Positions 15,711 to 23,528 of a stretch of 34,210 nt of DNA are shown here, piece after piece. The position numbers were made by a program, and so were the translations under genes. The DNA is from Bryobacterales bacterium (lineage in GTDB: Bacteria; Acidobacteriota; Terriglobia; Bryobacterales; Bryobacteraceae). The first letter of the stretch is position 1. Every line of letters begins with the position of its first letter. The notes beneath the pieces were generated by a model, which searched no databases, was not told the origin of the DNA, and was given only the letters and a program-made list of their open reading frames with translations. The stretch is from positions 1 to 34,210 of the forward strand of contig JANXXL010000294.1 in the NCBI GenBank assembly GCA_025350625.1, in the 5' to 3' direction.

Positions 15711-16220
15711 ATGCGCTTCCTGAACATGCTCGAGCAGCTCCCGTTCAGCATTTGGGTGCGTGAATCCAGCTCCATCTGGGCGTTCCCGACGTTTCTCGTC
15801 CTACATACCATAGGCATGGCAATGGTAGCGGGCCTCAGCACGATGCTCGATCTGGCGCTGCTGGGTTTTTGGCCCAAGGCGCCGGTCAAACCGCTGGAGC
15901 GGCTGTATCCCGTGATGTGGATTGGATTCGGGATAAATGCGGTGACCGGAACGGCGTTGCTCATTGCGGACGCGGTTACTAAACTCACCAACTGGGACTT
16001 TTACGTCAAGATGGTTTTCGTTTTTGTGGGGATGGGAGTTCTCTATGTCATGCGGAAAAAGGTTTTCGACAATCCGCAATTAGACCAGGGGCCGGTGCCC
16101 GCGAGCGCGAAGGGTTTGGCCTGGACGTCGCTGATTTGCTGGTTTGGAGCGATTACAGCCGGCCGCCTGCTGGCTTATGTGGGGCCGGTTTCAGGCCTCA
16201 GCGGCATCACCAACAAATAG
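15711..16220 (+). CDS. DUF6644 family membrane protein
   Basis: A 169-residue inner-membrane protein with about four helices. It begins MLEQLPFSIWVRESSSIWAF, typical of DUF6644. Conserved positions are LHTIG (31-35), LDLALLG (46-52), GFGINAVTG (72-80) and NWDFYVK (94-100). The distance from LH to GxGxN is 41 residues and to NxxFxxK is 63, exactly as in the C-terminal half of the protein at 14639. His32 lies in a predicted helix and is a candidate haem ligand. The family has no established function. The gene ends 9 nt before the end of the converging purF gene. Confidence 0.85.
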   Translation: MRFLNMLEQLPFSIWVRESSSIWAFPTFLVLHTIGMAMVAGLSTMLDLALLGFWPKAPVKPLERLYPVMWIGFGINAVTGTALLIADAVTKLTNWDFYVKMVFVFVGMGVLYVMRKKVFDNPQLDQGPVPASAKGLAWTSLICWFGAITAGRLLAYVGPVSGLSGITNK

Positions 16221-16229
16221 GGCTGCGAA

Positions 16230-17645
16230 TCAGGTTCTGCGGTCCTTAGCGCCCATGAGTTCCTGGATATTAACTAGCTCGGTAGGATAGTTACCGGTGT
16301 AGCAGGCGTAGCAGTAGTCGTGGTTCCGGTCGGCGACGGACTCCCTCAGTCCGCCTAGCGACAGATAGCCGAGCGAGTCGGCTTCAACGAAGCGCCGCGT
16401 CTCTTCGACGGTATTATTGGCGGCGATCAGTTCGGCTACGCTGGGCGTATCCACCCCATAAAAGCAAGGCGAAATGGTCGGAGGGCAGGAAATCCGTAGA
16501 TGCACTTCGCGTGCGCCCGCGCCCCGGACCATGCGGACAATTTTGCGGCTGGTGGTGCCGCGCACCAGCGAATCGTCGACCAGAATCACGCGCTTGCCCT
16601 CGAGTAAATGGCGCACGGGGTTCAGCTTCAGCTTTACGCCGAAGTCGCGGATTGCCTGCGATGGCTCAATAAACGTTCGGCCGACGTAGTGGTTGCGAAT
16701 CAGGGCCTGACGGAACGGTATCCCCGACTCGGAAGAATAGCCCAGGGCCGCAGCGACGCCCGAGTCCGGAACCGGCACTACGATGTCGGCATCTACAGGA
16801 TGCTCAAGAGAGAGCAGACGGCCTAACTGCTCGCGCGATTCCTCGACCGCGCGGCCGAAGACGAATGAATCGGGGCGCGAGAAATACACATGCTCGAACA
16901 CGCAATGGGCATGAGCGCGGACAGGCGCATAACGCTCCCGCGTCATGCCATCTTTACCTACGATGACCATCTCGCCCGGCTCCACGTCGCCCAGATAGAC
17001 GGCATTGATCAGGTCGAACGCACATGTTTCAGATGCAAAAACGTAGCAAATCGAGCCGCCCGACAATTCCATCTGCCCAAACGCCAGGGGCCGGAATCCA
17101 TGCGGATCGCGCGCGATAATGATGCGGTCCTCGGCCAGAAAGACCAGAGAAAACGCGCCTTCGAGCTGAAGCAGAGCCTCGCGCAAGGCTCCAGGCAGGG
17201 TTCGCTCGCGTGACCGCGCCACCAGGTGCAGGATGACTTCGGTATCGCTCGACGCCTGAAAAATGGACCCTTCGCGTTCGAGATCGCGCCGCAATTCGCC
17301 GGCGTTGGTGATGTTGCCGTTGTGGGCAACCGCGACCTGGCCCTTGTTGCAGGCCACCGAGAAGGGTTGTGCGTTCAGCAGCACGGTATCGCCGGCGGTG
17401 GAATAACGCGTGTGCCCAATCGCCAACTCGCCGGGGAGACTTCCCAACACCTCGGGCGTAAAGATGTCGGCCACATGCCCCATGCTTTTGTGGTTGCGGA
17501 TGTGGTGACCGTCGCTGCTCGCGATCCCGGCACTTTCCTGGCCGCGATGTTGCAGGGCGTAGAGTCCCAGGTACGTAAGATTGGCGGCTTCGGGATGGCC
17601 GTAAATGGCAAACACCCCACACTCATCGTGGAATTTGTCAAACAT
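16230..17645 (-). CDS. purF: amidophosphoribosyltransferase
   Basis: The 471-residue enzyme catalyses the first committed step of purine synthesis, making 5-phosphoribosylamine from PRPP and glutamine. The start at 17645 gives the short propeptide MFDKFHDE before the N-terminal nucleophile Cys9 ([13 protein letters not shown]), as in Bacillus-type PurF; the ORF could also begin at 17675. The glutaminase domain has [21 protein letters not shown] and VAHNGNI. The PRPP loop is [13 protein letters not shown]. Cysteines in [20 protein letters not shown] and [11 protein letters not shown] match the [4Fe-4S] cluster ligands of the oxygen-sensitive class. The gene overlaps the purL stop by 8 nt. Confidence 0.96.
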   Translation of the reverse strand: MFDKFHDECGVFAIYGHPEAANLTYLGLYALQHRGQESAGIASSDGHHIRNHKSMGHVADIFTPEVLGSLPGELAIGHTRYSTAGDTVLLNAQPFSVACNKGQVAVAHNGNITNAGELRRDLEREGSIFQASSDTEVILHLVARSRERTLPGALREALLQLEGAFSLVFLAEDRIIIARDPHGFRPLAFGQMELSGGSICYVFASETCAFDLINAVYLGDVEPGEMVIVGKDGMTRERYAPVRAHAHCVFEHVYFSRPDSFVFGRAVEESREQLGRLLSLEHPVDADIVVPVPDSGVAAALGYSSESGIPFRQALIRNHYVGRTFIEPSQAIRDFGVKLKLNPVRHLLEGKRVILVDDSLVRGTTSRKIVRMVRGAGAREVHLRISCPPTISPCFYGVDTPSVAELIAANNTVEETRRFVEADSLGYLSLGGLRESVADRNHDYCYACYTGNYPTELVNIQELMGAKDRRT

Positions 17646-19839
17646 GAATAGGTGCCAGTTGCTCGGCCAGCGCATTCTCCCAAACGTGCTTCAGGCGATC
17701 CACAGGCGAATCGATCCAGGTCACGGAGCCGTCTCCTATCCGTAACCCCGTATTCATTGTAGCGCCGATACGCACAGCGTCGACATTATGTTTGCGTGCG
17801 ATTTCCTCAATCGCCTCGGGTGCCGCAGTAGAAACCAGAATGCGCGAGGGGCCTTCATGGAATAGGGCGAACTCCGGCCGCAAGTCCGTGACGATCTCGA
17901 CTGAAGCGCCGACTCCGTTTACCGCACACTCCGCCAAGGCCACTGCGAGGCCGCCATCGCTTACATCGTGCGCCGACTCGGCGTGGCCTTCGTTGACAAT
18001 GTCGCGGATGGCTGTCTGAACCCGCTTTTCGTAGGCCATGTCAAGAGCAGGCGGAAGACCCCACATTTTGTTTAAAACAACTTTGGCGTATTGTGTTCCG
18101 CCAAAGCGGGTGGCGTCGCAGGCACCCAAACCACCCAGCAGCATTACGATCCGGCCTTGGTTTTTAAAGGGAACGGTAACCGGCTCCTCGGTTTTCAGCA
18201 GGCCGACGATGCCTAAAACCGGAGTGGGCCAAATCGCTTCGCCCAGCGTTTCATTGTAGAGGCTGACGTTACCGCCGGTAATAGGGGTTTCGAAGTAGCG
18301 GCAGGCTTCGCTTAATCCTTCGATGGCCTCGACGATTTGCGCCATGATCTCGGGCCGTTCTGGATTGCCGAAATTGAGGTTGTTGGTGGCGGCTACCGGC
18401 AGCGCGCCGACGGTCGAAAGATTGCGGCAGCACTCGGCAACTAAAAGCTTGGCCCCTTCGCGTGGATCGAGCGAGCAATAGCGTCCATTGCCGTCGAGCG
18501 AAATGGCCACGCTAGTGCCGGTTTCTTTGATTCGTAAAACAGCGGCGTCGCCGCCGGGCCCGGCGATGGTGTTGGTGCGGACGGTGTAATCGTACTGCTC
18601 CCAGATCAAGCGTTTGGAACACACGTCACCCGATCCCAGCAGGGCCAGCAAATCGGCCGTCAGATCGGGGCTGGGAGCAGCGAGGCCGGCCGGAGCTTCC
18701 ATCGGCGCCGAGCGATAGGGCGCAGCATCGTGCGGCCGGTCATAGAGAGGCGCCTCATCAGCCAACTCGCGATTAGGAATTTCTGCAACTACCTTCCCGT
18801 GATCCTTTACCCGCAACATGCCGTCATTGGTAACTACGCCGATGGTAACGGCATCCAGCCCCCATTTCTTGAAGACGGCGAAAACCTCGTCCTCCCGGCC
18901 TTTTTCGGCCACCAGCAGCATACGCTCCTGCGATTCGGAGAGCATGATCTCGTAGGGAGTCATGCCGGTTTCGCGCTGCGGCACAAGTTGCAGATCGAAC
19001 TCAATTCCGGTCTCGGCGCGGCTGCCCATTTCACAAGTGGAGCAAGTGAGTCCCGCAGCCCCCATATCCTGGATGCCGACGATCGCACCGGTACGCATCG
19101 CTTCGAGACAGGCTTCGAGCAGCAGTTTTTCCATGAACGGATCGCCCACCTGCACGTTGGGGCGCTTGTCCTTGGAGTCTTCATCGAACTCGGCCGAAGC
19201 CATGGAGGCGCCTTTTATTCCGTCGCGGCCGGTCTTGGCGCCGACATAGATGACCGGATTCCCTACCCCGGTGGCGCGCCCGAAAAAGATTTCGTCATGA
19301 CGAAAGACGCCGAGCGCGAAAACGTTGACCAGCGGATTGCCGTTATAGCAGGATTCAAAAACTGTCTCGCCGCCCACCGTAGGCACGCCAAAACAGTTGC
19401 CGTAATGCGAAATGCCGCCGACCACACCTTCGAGAATGCGCCGATTGCGGTCGCCCCACTCGGGATCATCGAGCGGACCGAAGCGCAGCGCATCCATCAC
19501 GGCGATGGGCCGCGCGCCCATGGTAAAGATATCGCGCAGGATGCCGCCTACGCCGGTGGCGGCCCCCTGAAAGGGCTCAATAAAACTGGGGTGATTGTGC
19601 GATTCAATCTTGAAGGCGATGGCGTACCCGTCGCCAATGTCGATGATCCCCGCGTTCTCCCCGGGGCCGACCAGCACGCGATCGCTCTTGGTCGGCAGCT
19701 TCTTCAGATGAATGCGGGAGCTTTTGTAGGAGCAATGCTCGCTCCACATCACCGTAAAGATGCCGACTTCAGTTTCGTTGGGCTCGCGCTTCAGGATTGC
19801 CCGAACCTTGTCGAGTTCGGCAGCCGTCAAGTCGCTCAT
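17638..19839 (-). CDS. purL: phosphoribosylformylglycinamidine synthase subunit PurL (small type)
   Basis: The 733-residue catalytic subunit that turns FGAR into FGAM with ATP and ammonia from PurQ. The ATG at 19839 overlaps the purQ stop as ATGA, and [16 protein letters not shown] is the usual N-terminus; the longer upstream frame is not needed. Recognisable motifs are [47 protein letters not shown] and [19 protein letters not shown] in the first half, and [22 protein letters not shown] and [14 protein letters not shown] in the second. The length fits the bacterial small form, which needs PurQ and PurS. PurQ is encoded next to it. PurS is not in the window. Confidence 0.96.
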   Translation of the reverse strand: MSDLTAAELDKVRAILKREPNETEVGIFTVMWSEHCSYKSSRIHLKKLPTKSDRVLVGPGENAGIIDIGDGYAIAFKIESHNHPSFIEPFQGAATGVGGILRDIFTMGARPIAVMDALRFGPLDDPEWGDRNRRILEGVVGGISHYGNCFGVPTVGGETVFESCYNGNPLVNVFALGVFRHDEIFFGRATGVGNPVIYVGAKTGRDGIKGASMASAEFDEDSKDKRPNVQVGDPFMEKLLLEACLEAMRTGAIVGIQDMGAAGLTCSTCEMGSRAETGIEFDLQLVPQRETGMTPYEIMLSESQERMLLVAEKGREDEVFAVFKKWGLDAVTIGVVTNDGMLRVKDHGKVVAEIPNRELADEAPLYDRPHDAAPYRSAPMEAPAGLAAPSPDLTADLLALLGSGDVCSKRLIWEQYDYTVRTNTIAGPGGDAAVLRIKETGTSVAISLDGNGRYCSLDPREGAKLLVAECCRNLSTVGALPVAATNNLNFGNPERPEIMAQIVEAIEGLSEACRYFETPITGGNVSLYNETLGEAIWPTPVLGIVGLLKTEEPVTVPFKNQGRIVMLLGGLGACDATRFGGTQYAKVVLNKMWGLPPALDMAYEKRVQTAIRDIVNEGHAESAHDVSDGGLAVALAECAVNGVGASVEIVTDLRPEFALFHEGPSRILVSTAAPEAIEEIARKHNVDAVRIGATMNTGLRIGDGSVTWIDSPVDRLKHVWENALAEQLAPIHV

Positions 19840-20510
19840 GCGGCGGCAACCGACAAGGAATGAATCATCGACTCCAAAATCACTTTCCCGTCGATTCCGC
19901 CCAGCAGTGCGTCGGAGGCGCGCTCGGGGTGGGGCATCATTCCCATAACGTTGCGCTTTTCGCTGCAAATGCCGGCGATGTCGTCGAGCGATCCGTTGGG
20001 ATTGTCGATATAACGCAGTACAACGCGGTCGTCATGACGAAGCATGGCCAGCGTCTGGTCGTCCGCGAAATAGCAACCCTCGCCGTGTGCCACCGGAAGT
20101 GAGAGGGTTTGTCCCGCGTTCGCCGTGGCCGTAAACGGCGTGTTAGCCGTCTCCACTCGAAGCCTCACGGGACGGCAAACGAACTTCAAATTCCGGTTGC
20201 GCAGCAGCGCGCCCGGCAGCAGACCGCTCTCGACCAGGACCTGGAAGCCATTGCAGATTCCCAGCACCAGTCCCCCGGTCGCGGCGAACTCGCTCACGGC
20301 CCCCATGACCCGCGAAAACTTGGCAATCGCACCGCATCGCAAATAATCGCCGTAGGAGAAACCGCCGGGGAGGATCACCGCGTCGACCGGGCCTAGCGTC
20401 GAAGCATCGTGCCAGATAAATTCGGCGGAGTGGCCTAGGTTGTGGGAGACAGCATACCAAGCGTCGTGATCGCAGTTGCTACCCGGAAACACGACGACAC
20501 CAAAGCGCAT
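19836..20510 (-). CDS. purQ: phosphoribosylformylglycinamidine synthase subunit PurQ
   Basis: The 224-residue class I glutamine amidotransferase subunit that supplies ammonia to PurL. The start at 20510 matches the family N-terminus [16 protein letters not shown]; the upstream extension is not conserved. The nucleophile is Cys86 in [20 protein letters not shown], and the His/Glu pair is in [30 protein letters not shown] is the expected segment before the nucleophile. It is the first gene of the purQ-purL-purF series. A TACACT sequence 14 nt before the ATG is the only promoter-like element seen, which would give a very short leader. Confidence 0.96.
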   Translation of the reverse strand: MRFGVVVFPGSNCDHDAWYAVSHNLGHSAEFIWHDASTLGPVDAVILPGGFSYGDYLRCGAIAKFSRVMGAVSEFAATGGLVLGICNGFQVLVESGLLPGALLRNRNLKFVCRPVRLRVETANTPFTATANAGQTLSLPVAHGEGCYFADDQTLAMLRHDDRVVLRYIDNPNGSLDDIAGICSEKRNVMGMMPHPERASDALLGGIDGKVILESMIHSLSVAAA

Positions 20511-20550
20511 AGCAGGAAACTTCAGTGTAACAAAAGTGAAGGATACCGCT

Positions 20551-20847
20551 TCAGCGAACTTCGTGCGACTCGCTCGCCACGCCATGCGATTCCGCATTCA
20601 CGGCGCGCAGCAAGCTTTGGGCATAGGCGGTGGCGGAATCGTCGGCCACCAAATCCTTGGTAATTTCAGGCGCTAAGCCTCGCGGGAGAGGAGTGATCGC
20701 CGCGGAGCTGCGTCGCGCGCTGGCGACCAGGTCTTTAATTTCGCGAATATCGGTGGCAATTTGATGCACTTTATAAACGCCAACGAAAATGACGACGTAC
20801 CCGATAATAGCCAGAATTCCGTTAACGAAGGCTCCGGAAAGATCCAC
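20551..20847 (-). CDS. small single-span membrane protein
   Basis: A 98-residue protein. The start is the GTG at 20847 because AAGGAG lies 7 nt before it; the longer frame from 20916 has no such signal. One hydrophobic helix near the N-terminus ([20 protein letters not shown]) is followed by a charged helical segment ([19 protein letters not shown]) and a tail that is probably disordered. The family is unknown. It lies 40 nt upstream of purQ on the same strand and could be its co-transcribed leader gene, or an unrelated unit between msrB and purQ. Confidence 0.68.
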   Translation of the reverse strand: MDLSGAFVNGILAIIGYVVIFVGVYKVHQIATDIREIKDLVASARRSSAAITPLPRGLAPEITKDLVADDSATAYAQSLLRAVNAESHGVASESHEVR

Positions 20848-20945
20848 GGGCGAGCTCCTTTTCTTGAACCGGTGCACAAGAGAACATACACCAGCCTTTA
20901 AAAAAGGTATCGGCATCGCCGGATAGGAACTTTACGCTATCAGTA

Positions 20946-21341
20946 CTATTCTTTCTTCTTGAAATCGAGCGAGGCGGAGTTCATACAAAAGCGCGATCCG
21001 GTAGGTTGGGGACCGTCGGGAAAGACATGGCCAAGGTGCGCATCGCATTGAGCACAAAGGGCTTCTACGCGACGCATGCCATGGCTGGTATCGGTTTCGG
21101 TGCGCACTGAATTGCCGTCCACCGGCGCGGAAAAACTCGGCCAGCCAGTTCCCGATTCAAACTTGGTCTTGCTGTCGAACAACTCCGCGCCGCAACACGC
21201 GCAACGGTAGGTGCCGTCTTCATGATTGTCCCAATACTTCCCCGTGAAAGCCGGTTCGGTACCTTTTTGGCGAGCTACATGGTACTGCTCCGGAGTCAAC
21301 TGTTGGCGCCACTCTTCGTCGGTCTTCTTTACTTTTTCCAT
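20946..21341 (-). CDS. msrB: peptide-methionine (R)-S-oxide reductase
   Basis: A 131-residue cytoplasmic repair enzyme reducing the R form of methionine sulfoxide. Two zinc-binding CxxC pairs are present, Cys47-Cys50 (CACC) and Cys96-Cys99 (CAQC). The catalytic Cys119 lies in [32 protein letters not shown] and the N-terminal [15 protein letters not shown] are family signatures. There is no export signal. It is divergent from pdxH with 38 nt between the start codons, so the two must share a compact promoter region. Confidence 0.96.
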   Translation of the reverse strand: MEKVKKTDEEWRQQLTPEQYHVARQKGTEPAFTGKYWDNHEDGTYRCACCGAELFDSKTKFESGTGWPSFSAPVDGNSVRTETDTSHGMRRVEALCAQCDAHLGHVFPDGPQPTGSRFCMNSASLDFKKKE

Positions 21342-21379
21342 CGCACTTATAGCTTACCCGATGGAGCTTACACTGGAAT

Positions 21380-21991
21380 TTGGCACAGCGACCGCGACTT
21401 TCTGAGCGCACCTTCCATGCTGATCCGCTTGAGCAGTTTCGGCGCTGGTTTCGCGCCGTCGAAAAAGCCGGGCTGCCGGAACCCAACGCCATGACTCTGG
21501 CGACCAGCGCGCCCAGTGGGCTGCCGTCGGCCCGCATGGTTCTGCTCAAAGGGGTGACGGAACGCGGCTTCCTGTTCTTTACGAATTACGAAAGCCGCAA
21601 GGGCCGCGAACTGGCGGCGAATCCACACGCGGCCCTGGTGTTTTATTGGCGCGAACAGAACCGGCAGGTGCGCGTTACAGGCCGCGTAACAAAGCTCTCT
21701 ACGGCCGAATCGGACGCGTATTTCGCCACACGGCCTAGCGCCAGCCGCCTGGCTGCGATGGCCTCACGACAGAGTCGCGTGATTCCATCGCGCGCCGCAC
21801 TCCTCGACCGGTACGCCGAACTCGAAGGCCGGTATCAGAACGGCGACCCGCCGCGTCCCATAAACTGGGGAGGGTATTGTGTCCATCCCAACGAGATTGA
21901 ATTCTGGCAGCAAGGCGCGAACCGCCTTCACGACCGTCTGCGCTATCGCAAGCGCGGTGGCGTGTGGATTCTGCAGCGTCTCTCTCCTTAG
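21380..21991 (+). CDS. pdxH: pyridoxamine 5'-phosphate oxidase
   Basis: A 203-residue FMN enzyme forming pyridoxal 5'-phosphate. Signatures are [61 protein letters not shown] and the conserved C-terminus [20 protein letters not shown]. The only start in frame after the TAG at 21350 is a TTG at 21380, so the TTG is taken as the start, with GGAG some 13 nt before it. The last 113 nt also encode the N-terminus of the LolA gene in another frame. It is divergent from msrB. Confidence 0.93.
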   Translation: MAQRPRLSERTFHADPLEQFRRWFRAVEKAGLPEPNAMTLATSAPSGLPSARMVLLKGVTERGFLFFTNYESRKGRELAANPHAALVFYWREQNRQVRVTGRVTKLSTAESDAYFATRPSASRLAAMASRQSRVIPSRAALLDRYAELEGRYQNGDPPRPINWGGYCVHPNEIEFWQQGANRLHDRLRYRKRGGVWILQRLSP

Positions 21992-22580
21992 CGGGGCCGA
22001 GATCGACGTTTCGCGCACCCTTAAAGGCGTGGAGGATCGCTACAACCGCACCCAATCGCTGCAGCTTGCCTTCACCGAAAGCTATCAGCAGCAGGGTCGG
22101 GCGCGGGTCGAAAAGGGCGACTTGTTTCTGCGCAAACCCGGGCGCATGCGCTGGCAATACACGGCGCCCGCGGGCAAACTATTTGTCTCCGACGGCAAGT
22201 TCATTTACTCCTACACTCCGCAAGATAATCGCGCCGAAAAGATGAAGCTGAAGGAGACCGAAGACATGCGCGCGCCGCTGGCGTTCCTGCTGGGCCGCCT
22301 GGATTTCAAGAAAGACTTTCGAGAGTTTCGCGCGCGCGCCCAGGACGGCGGCGTGTTTATCACGGCGATTCCGAAATCGGATAAATTGCCCTACACGGAA
22401 GTGTCGTTCCTCGCTGCGCCCGACTTCAGCATCCGTCGTCTGGAAGTAAAAGGGCAGGACAATTCGATTCTGCGCTTCACATTTGAAAAGGAAGCGAAAG
22501 ACCCCGCGCTTCAGGACGCCTTATTCCGCTTCAACCCGCCGCCGGGCGCGGAGTACGTGGACTCATCAAATCAACCATAG
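21879..22580 (+). CDS. lolA: outer-membrane lipoprotein carrier protein LolA-like
   Basis: A 233-residue periplasmic chaperone that carries lipoproteins to the outer membrane. The domain is clear: [60 protein letters not shown] and [12 protein letters not shown]. The start is a GTG at 21879 with GGAGG 5 nt upstream. The signal peptide [20 protein letters not shown] lies entirely within the pdxH coding region in a second frame. A TTG at 21897 is an alternative; starting later would remove the export signal. The overlap implies translation coupled to pdxH. Confidence 0.88.
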   Translation: MSIPTRLNSGSKARTAFTTVCAIASAVACGFCSVSLLSGAEIDVSRTLKGVEDRYNRTQSLQLAFTESYQQQGRARVEKGDLFLRKPGRMRWQYTAPAGKLFVSDGKFIYSYTPQDNRAEKMKLKETEDMRAPLAFLLGRLDFKKDFREFRARAQDGGVFITAIPKSDKLPYTEVSFLAAPDFSIRRLEVKGQDNSILRFTFEKEAKDPALQDALFRFNPPPGAEYVDSSNQP

Positions 22581-22619
22581 CGTTGTTTGCAAAACGCAGC
22601 GCGCCGCTAAAATACGGTT

Positions 22620-22754
22620 ATGCTGCCAAACAAGAAGCATGAAGTCGTCCCGGCCCGCCGAGAACTTTCTCGGCAAGACGCCGAAGTCGAACCGAACAAA
22701 CTCCGAATGCGCGCACCCTTGCCGGTTATTCGCACTGGCCGTCCCGCCACATGA
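22620..22754 (+). CDS. possible leaderless small protein, 44 aa
   Basis: A 44-codon frame from ATG to TGA in the gap between lolA and the toxin-antitoxin genes. TAAAAT at 22608-22613 begins 12 nt before the ATG, the same geometry as other genes of the window. The peptide is basic and polar (KKHEVVPARRELSRQDAEVE) with no recognisable domain. The rest of the gap to 22801 contains two nearby copies of TGAGATCT and nothing else that I can support. Coding status is unproven. Confidence 0.3.
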   Translation: MLPNKKHEVVPARRELSRQDAEVEPNKLRMRAPLPVIRTGRPAT

Positions 22755-22801
22755 GATCTCACGAACCAGAAAATTGATGAGATCTTATTTGATTGACGCC
22801 C

Positions 22802-23182
22802 CTACAACTTTTGAGCTCCGTCGATCCTGCCAAGTCCGCGATCGAACGTCCCGAGCGGCAGATGTCCCGCCTTTCGCGCAATTTGCAGCATCAGGCAGTC
22901 GGAAAAGCCCAGGGAGGGTCGTGAGCGGAACAGATCGAGCGCTGCTGCAACGGCGTCCGCATCCTGGATAACCAATTGTTCGTGATTTAGCAGCATGTCT
23001 ACGGCGGTGGCGATGCCAGCTGCATTACGCTGGTAAACGGCCGCCAAAACCCAAATCGCTTCCGTTAGCGCAAGCAGGGACACCCACGCTCCCTTTGCGA
23101 TAAAGGCGTCGGCGGCCGCAGCTTGACGGGGATCGTCGCGCGTAACTAGCCGAATCAGAACGTTGGTGTCAACGGCGCGCAT
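22802..23182 (-). CDS. vapC: VapC-type PIN-domain toxin
   Basis: A 126-residue PIN-domain ribonuclease, the toxin of a type II toxin-antitoxin pair. The four acidic metal-binding residues are visible: Asp5 in VDTNVLIR, Glu41 in ALTEAIWVL, Asp95 in FSDCLML and Asp114 in TFDRGL. The start overlaps the end of the antitoxin gene by 14 nt, typical of coupled toxin-antitoxin pairs. The RNA target cannot be deduced. All catalytic acids are intact, so it is probably active. Confidence 0.92.
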   Translation of the reverse strand: MRAVDTNVLIRLVTRDDPRQAAAADAFIAKGAWVSLLALTEAIWVLAAVYQRNAAGIATAVDMLLNHEQLVIQDADAVAAALDLFRSRPSLGFSDCLMLQIARKAGHLPLGTFDRGLGRIDGAQKL

Positions 23183-23432
23183 ACCGCTGCCGAGCCCGCC
23201 GCCGGATTCCTTCTTTCATCTCGTCTAGCGTTCTGGATTTCGGCGAGCGCCCGGGGAACAACGCTCGATGAATGTCTTCCGAAGAGAACCGAGCCGAGCG
23301 CCGCACAACAATCCTATCGCCCTCTTCATCCCATTCCAAAACCGAGCCTGGACCGATGCCAAGCTTCCGCCGAACGCCAATGGGAATTGAGATCTGTCCC
23401 TGGGCGGTGACTTTGGAGTGAGCGAGCGCCAT
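23169..23432 (-). CDS. vapB: AbrB/MazE-type antitoxin (VapB-like)
   Basis: An 87-residue DNA-binding antitoxin. The N-terminal half is a swapped-hairpin AbrB/SpoVT domain (KVTAQGQISIPIGVRRKLGI then GPGSVLEWDEEGDRIVVRR). The C-terminal half (SSEDIHRALFPG, LDEMKEGIRRRARQRYARR) should be flexible and bind the toxin. A 16-bp perfect palindrome lies 7 nt before its start codon and is the obvious candidate operator for autorepression by the antitoxin-toxin complex. Confidence 0.93.
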   Translation of the reverse strand: MALAHSKVTAQGQISIPIGVRRKLGIGPGSVLEWDEEGDRIVVRRSARFSSEDIHRALFPGRSPKSRTLDEMKEGIRRRARQRYARR

Positions 23433-23439
23433 ATGCTTA

Positions 23440-23455
23440 CATTACCATGGTAATG
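23440..23455. promoter_or_regulatory. 16-bp perfect palindrome, candidate vapBC operator
   Basis: CATTACCATGGTAATG reads the same on both strands and lies 8 to 23 nt upstream of the antitoxin ATG (23432). It covers the position of the ribosome binding site, where no Shine-Dalgarno sequence is visible. AbrB-fold antitoxins are known to bind palindromic sites in their own promoters. Confidence 0.6.
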
Positions 23456-23513
23456 CGGAAGCCATTAGCCGACGTTGTCCGGGCACGCGGCGAGACTCGG
23501 GCAAGACCCCAGT

Positions 23514-23519
23514 TACAAT
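23514..23519 (+). promoter_or_regulatory. -10-like TACAAT of nadE
   Basis: TACAAT lies 15 nt before the nadE ATG at 23529, with no Shine-Dalgarno sequence in between, which suggests a leader of only a few nucleotides. No good -35 element is seen. Confidence 0.4.
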
Positions 23520-23528
23520 AGAATTTCC

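Noticed and set aside
17645-17675. Longer start for purF at 17675
   Set aside because: It would lengthen the propeptide before the catalytic Cys to 18 residues and overlap purL further; the ATG at 17645 fits the family better.
18730-19863. 377-codon open frame on the plus strand
   Set aside because: It lies wholly antisense to purL, whose motifs are unmistakable; high GC content makes such long shadows common.
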